A DNA stretch of 64,000 nt, from positions 62,001-126,000 of the forward strand of contig NZ_CP047943.1 in NCBI RefSeq assembly GCF_014279595.1. The letters run 5' to 3'. This document shows positions 60,896 through 64,000 of this stretch, in pieces. The DNA comes from Synechococcus sp. RS9909 (GTDB lineage: Bacteria; Cyanobacteriota; Cyanobacteriia; PCC-6307; Cyanobiaceae). The notes beneath the pieces were generated by a model, which was given only the letters and a program-made list of their open reading frames with translations, searched no databases and was not told the DNA's origin. Numbering within the stretch: the stretch's first letter is position 1; the number at the start of each line of letters is the position of its first letter. A program made the position numbers and the translations under genes.

Positions 60896-62203
60896 ATGGT
60901 TCTCTCCCTGCGCCGCCGCACTGTTCTGCTCGCGCTGCTGCTGAGCGGCTCCACCCTGCTGGCCTGGGGCTGCCGCCCGGCGGCCCGCACCGAGGGGCCG
61001 CTGCAGCTCTGGACGCTCCAACTGGCGCCCAAGTTCAACGGTTACATGGAAGGGGTGATCGATCAGTGGGAGCGTCAGCACCCAACGGCACCGGTCCGTT
61101 GGACGGATCTGCCCTGGGGATCGGTGGAACGCAAGCTGCTCGCCGCCGTTTTCGCGCGCACGGCGCCCGATCTGGTCAACCTGAATCCACCCTTTGCGGC
61201 CAATCTCGCCAGCAAGGGCGGACTGGCGGATCTCACGCCCCTGTTGCCGGAGGGGGCATCCAGCCGCTATCTGCCGTCGGTGTGGCAGGCGGCGCGCGAT
61301 CCCCAGGCCGGTCAGATCGCAGTGCCCTGGTATCTCACCGTGCGCCTGAGCCTGGTGAACCGCGCCCTCCTGGCGGAGGCGGGCTTGAAGCAGCCGCCGC
61401 AGCGCTGGGAGGAGGTGCCGGCGTTCGCGCGCCGGATTCGCCGGACCACCGGGCGCTACGGCCTGTTTGTGACCGTGGTTCCCGACGACTCCGCCGAATT
61501 GCTGGAGTCGATGGTTCAGATGGGGGTGACCCTGCTGGATGACCGCCAGCGGGCGGCGTTCGACTCGGCGGCTGGCCGCCGCGCCTTTGCGTTCTGGACC
61601 GATCTCTATCGCGAAGGCCTGTTGCCGCGTGAAGTGGTGAGTCAGGGACAGCGACGGGCAATCGAGCTGTATCAGAGCGGTGAGCTGGCCGTGCTGGCCA
61701 GCGGTGCCGAGTTCCTGCGCAGCATTCAGACCAACGCGCCTGGAATCGCGGCCCAGACCGAGCCATTTCCGCCCCTCACCGGTGTGGATGGCACCGCCAA
61801 TGTGGCCCTGATGACCCTGGCGGTGCCCCGTCAGAGTGCGCGTCAACGGGAGGCGGCGGCCCTGGCCCTCTTCCTCACCAATGCCACCAACCAGGCCCGC
61901 TTCGCGCGAGAGGCCCGGGTGCTGCCCTCCTCGCGGCAGGCCCTCAACCAGGTGCGGGCCGAATTGGAGGCGGAGGCGCCGACCACACCGCAGCAGGCGC
62001 AGATCCGTCAGGCGCGCCTGCTGTCGGCCCAGACCCTGGAGTCGGCGAAGGTGCTGGTGCCGGCCAGCCCGGGCATCAAGCGGCTGCAGAGCATCATCTA
62101 CACCCAGCTGCAGCGGGCCATGCTTGGCCAGATCAGCAGCGACGAGGCGGTTCAGGAGGCGGCGCTGCAGTGGAATCGCTACGCCGAGGCCCGCTGGCAC
62201 TAG
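60896..62203 (+). CDS. ABC transporter sugar-binding lipoprotein (family 1 extracellular solute-binding)
   Basis: A 435-residue periplasmic binding protein. The N-terminus has a signal sequence RRTVLLALLLSGSTLLAWGC; the cysteine fits a lipobox although the -3 Leu is replaced by Ala. The mature domain reads LWTLQLAPKFNGYMEGVIDQWERQ and AVPWYLTVRLSLVNRALL, characteristic of the MalE/UgpB superfamily; ATVVPDDSAELLESM is the usual inter-lobe part. No permease or ATPase genes lie nearby, so its transporter partners are elsewhere. A sugar ligand is likely from the family, but not proved. Confidence 0.87.
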   Translation: MVLSLRRRTVLLALLLSGSTLLAWGCRPAARTEGPLQLWTLQLAPKFNGYMEGVIDQWERQHPTAPVRWTDLPWGSVERKLLAAVFARTAPDLVNLNPPFAANLASKGGLADLTPLLPEGASSRYLPSVWQAARDPQAGQIAVPWYLTVRLSLVNRALLAEAGLKQPPQRWEEVPAFARRIRRTTGRYGLFVTVVPDDSAELLESMVQMGVTLLDDRQRAAFDSAAGRRAFAFWTDLYREGLLPREVVSQGQRRAIELYQSGELAVLASGAEFLRSIQTNAPGIAAQTEPFPPLTGVDGTANVALMTLAVPRQSARQREAAALALFLTNATNQARFAREARVLPSSRQALNQVRAELEAEAPTTPQQAQIRQARLLSAQTLESAKVLVPASPGIKRLQSIIYTQLQRAMLGQISSDEAVQEAALQWNRYAEARWH

Positions 62204-62307
62204 AGCGTTTTCTTAAGATAATCGGAAGTCTCAAGGCCCTGTGATCGCTTCTCTCGTAATCGGTTTGCCCTGAACGGTAGGGTTGCGACTCCTCACGAGC
62301 GGTTCGC

Positions 62308-63078
62308 ATGCCCGAAGCCGGGCCATCCAGCACGCCGAAGGCGACGATCCTTGTGGTGGATGACGAACCCGCCGTGCGGCGCGTGCTTGTGATGCGGCTG
62401 CAGCTGGCCGGGTACCAGGTGATCTGCGCTGAAGATGGCGAGAAGGCGCTTGAGCTCTTCCACCGCGATAGCCCGGATCTGGTGGTGCTCGATGTGATGC
62501 TGCCGAAGCTCGATGGCTTCGCGGTCTGCCGTCGACTGCGGGCTGAGTCCTGCGTGCCGATCATTTTCCTCTCCGCTCTGGAAGCGATTTCCGAGCGGGT
62601 GGCCGGCCTGGATCTCGGCGCCGACGACTACCTGCCCAAGCCCTTCAGCCCCAAGGAGCTCGAAGCCCGGATCGCCTCGATCCTGCGCCGTATCGGCCGC
62701 GGCTCCGCCACGGCGGAACCGCGTGAGGTGCCGGTGGGGCAGGGCGTGCTGCGCCTGGGTGATCTGATGGTGGACACCAACCGTCGCCAGGTGACCCGTG
62801 GCAGTGAGCGTATTGCCCTCACCTACACCGAGTTCAGCCTGCTCGAACTGTTGTTCCGCGAGCCCGGCCGGGTGGTGCCTCGCGCTGAAATCCTGGAGCA
62901 GCTCTGGGGCTATCCTCCCCGCCGCGCCGCTGATCTCCGTGTGGTGGATGTGTATGTGGCGCGGTTGCGGGGCAAGCTCGAGCCCGACCCGCGCAATCCG
63001 GAATTGATTCTCACCGTGCGGGGCATCGGCTATGCCTCCCAGCGCATGGGAGATCTTCCCCAGGTGGCAACCGGCTGA
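62308..63078 (+). CDS. OmpR-family response regulator, RpaB/Ycf27-like paralogue
   Basis: A 256-residue response regulator. The receiver has acidic pair [10 protein letters not shown], the phosphoaspartate in [13 protein letters not shown] and the lysine in [15 protein letters not shown]. The winged-helix domain carries [28 protein letters not shown] and [20 protein letters not shown]. This is strongly like RpaB ([30 protein letters not shown]), but the receiver and wing differ enough from RpaB as I remember it that a paralogue is safer. It is followed by lysS after 56 bases. Confidence 0.88.
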   Translation: MPEAGPSSTPKATILVVDDEPAVRRVLVMRLQLAGYQVICAEDGEKALELFHRDSPDLVVLDVMLPKLDGFAVCRRLRAESCVPIIFLSALEAISERVAGLDLGADDYLPKPFSPKELEARIASILRRIGRGSATAEPREVPVGQGVLRLGDLMVDTNRRQVTRGSERIALTYTEFSLLELLFREPGRVVPRAEILEQLWGYPPRRAADLRVVDVYVARLRGKLEPDPRNPELILTVRGIGYASQRMGDLPQVATG

Positions 63079-63134
63079 GGCACCGCCGCTGGCGAAGCGG
63101 TCGGGCAGGATGGCGCCCGACTGCTGAAGGCCCG

Positions 63135-64000
63135 TTGTCTGAGCTGCGCGACACCCGTTTAGAGAAGGCCAACGCTCTGCGGGAGCTGGGGCGGGAGCCC
63201 TATGCCCTGCGGTTTGAGCCCAGCCACCGCACGGCGCAGTTGCAGGCTGACCATGCCGACCTTGCCAATGGCGAGGAGCGCCAGCTGGAGGTGGCGGTGG
63301 CCGGCCGGGTGATGACCCGACGGGTGATGGGCAAACTCGCCTTCTTCACCCTGGCGGATGCCTCCGGCCCGATTCAGCTCTTTCTGGAGAAAGCCAGCCT
63401 CGGTGACGCCTTCGCCCAACTCACCTCCCTGGTGGATGCGGGGGATTGGATCGGGGTGCGGGGGATTCTGCGTCGCACCGATCGCGGTGAGCTGTCGGTG
63501 AAGGTGGCCGAGTGGCAGATGCTCACCAAGGCACTCCAGCCCCTCCCGGATAAATGGCATGGCCTGGCGGATGTGGAGAAGCGCTACCGGCAGCGATACC
63601 TCGATCTGATCGTCAGCCCCCAGTCGCGCGAGACCTTCCGGCGCCGCGCCCTGATGGTGAGTGCGATCCGGCGCTGGCTGGATGACCGCGATTTTCTCGA
63701 GATCGAGACGCCCGTGCTGCAGGCGGAGGCCGGTGGGGCGGAAGCGCGGCCGTTCATCACCCACCACAACACGCTCGATCTGCCCCTCTACCTGCGCATC
63801 GCCACCGAGCTGCATCTGAAGCGCCTGGTGGTGGGTGGCTTCGAACGGGTGTATGAGCTGGGGCGCATCTTCCGCAACGAAGGGGTCAGCACCCGCCACA
63901 ACCCGGAATTCACCTCCGTGGAGGTGTATCAGGCCTATGCCGACTACGTCGACATGATGAACCTCACCGAGCAGTTGATCGCCTCGGTGACCGAACAGAT
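63135..64000 (+). CDS. lysS: Lysyl-tRNA synthetase, class II (3' end outside window)
   Basis: Charges tRNA-Lys. The first 288 codons are in the window. The N-terminal OB-fold anticodon-binding domain has [21 protein letters not shown] and DRGELSVKV. The catalytic domain starts [20 protein letters not shown] (motif 1 region) and continues to [15 protein letters not shown] and [20 protein letters not shown] (motif 2). No upstream ATG or GTG is in frame, so TTG at 63135 (reads [15 protein letters not shown]) is the start, in agreement with other picocyanobacterial LysS. The frame runs off the right edge. Confidence 0.95.
   Translation, partial: MSELRDTRLEKANALRELGREPYALRFEPSHRTAQLQADHADLANGEERQLEVAVAGRVMTRRVMGKLAFFTLADASGPIQLFLEKASLGDAFAQLTSLVDAGDWIGVRGILRRTDRGELSVKVAEWQMLTKALQPLPDKWHGLADVEKRYRQRYLDLIVSPQSRETFRRRALMVSAIRRWLDDRDFLEIETPVLQAEAGGAEARPFITHHNTLDLPLYLRIATELHLKRLVVGGFERVYELGRIFRNEGVSTRHNPEFTSVEVYQAYADYVDMMNLTEQLIASVTEQ

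Overview
The window reads as chromosomal core DNA from a GC-rich unicellular picocyanobacterium of the Synechococcus/Cyanobium type. Supporting marks are psbZ (photosystem II), a Ycf23/DUF561 gene, a Ycf27/RpaB-like response regulator, a group 2 cyanobacterial sigma factor, a DUF3764 gene, and aspartate kinase with a long multi-ACT tail. Genes are packed tightly on both strands. ATGA start/stop overlaps are frequent, and six convergent pairs overlap at their 3' ends. No IS element, prophage, CRISPR array or rRNA operon was seen. One tRNA gene (Gly-GCC) is present.

Layout: 0-8 kb holds clpP-tig (minus), asd-dapA-rnj (plus) and tilS with a cyanobacterial hypothetical (minus). 8-20 kb has ycf23, a small holin-fold membrane protein, mutS, uvrB, lysC and holA, interleaved with four type II toxin-antitoxin (TA) loci encoding PIN-domain toxins. 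20-25.5 kb has cobH and a three-gene type I secretion operon: a parvulin-like isomerase, an ABC exporter with a cNMP-binding-like domain and a catalytically dead C39-like domain, and an HlyD adaptor. 25.6-30 kb has psbZ, ribH, tRNA-Gly, a GNAT acetyltransferase and secA. 30-32 kb has cysE, flanked on one side by a decayed vapBC remnant and on the other by an intact vapBC of the same family. 32-40 kb has a GntR regulator, infC, miaA, gyrB, a paired crcB fluoride channel, glutathione peroxidase and mgtE. 40-46 kb has a sigma factor, an alpha/beta hydrolase and an RND efflux pump with adaptor. 46-53 kb has a secreted hypothetical, bioA, DUF3764, an FMO-like oxidoreductase, a LysR regulator and a pyruvate/indolepyruvate-decarboxylase-like enzyme. 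53-64 kb has mutY, a PfkB sugar kinase, tsaE, ahcY, dedA, ssb, mreBCD, an orphan sugar-binding lipoprotein, an RpaB-like regulator and the start of lysS.

Functionally the window joins lysine/aspartate metabolism (lysC, asd, dapA), DNA replication and repair (holA, gyrB, ssb, mutS, uvrB, mutY), protein export and quality control (secA, tig, clpP), RNA maturation (rnj, tilS, miaA, tsaE) and cell shape (mreBCD). The most unusual content is the concentration of TA modules: five intact and one in visible decay within 23 kb. Three have clear palindromic operator candidates just upstream of the antitoxin gene and a fourth has a weak one. I do not see a convincing wholly new system. The best leads are the TA set with its fossil copy, the shared phd/cobH operator, the substrate-less secretion operon and the FMO/LysR/decarboxylase cluster.
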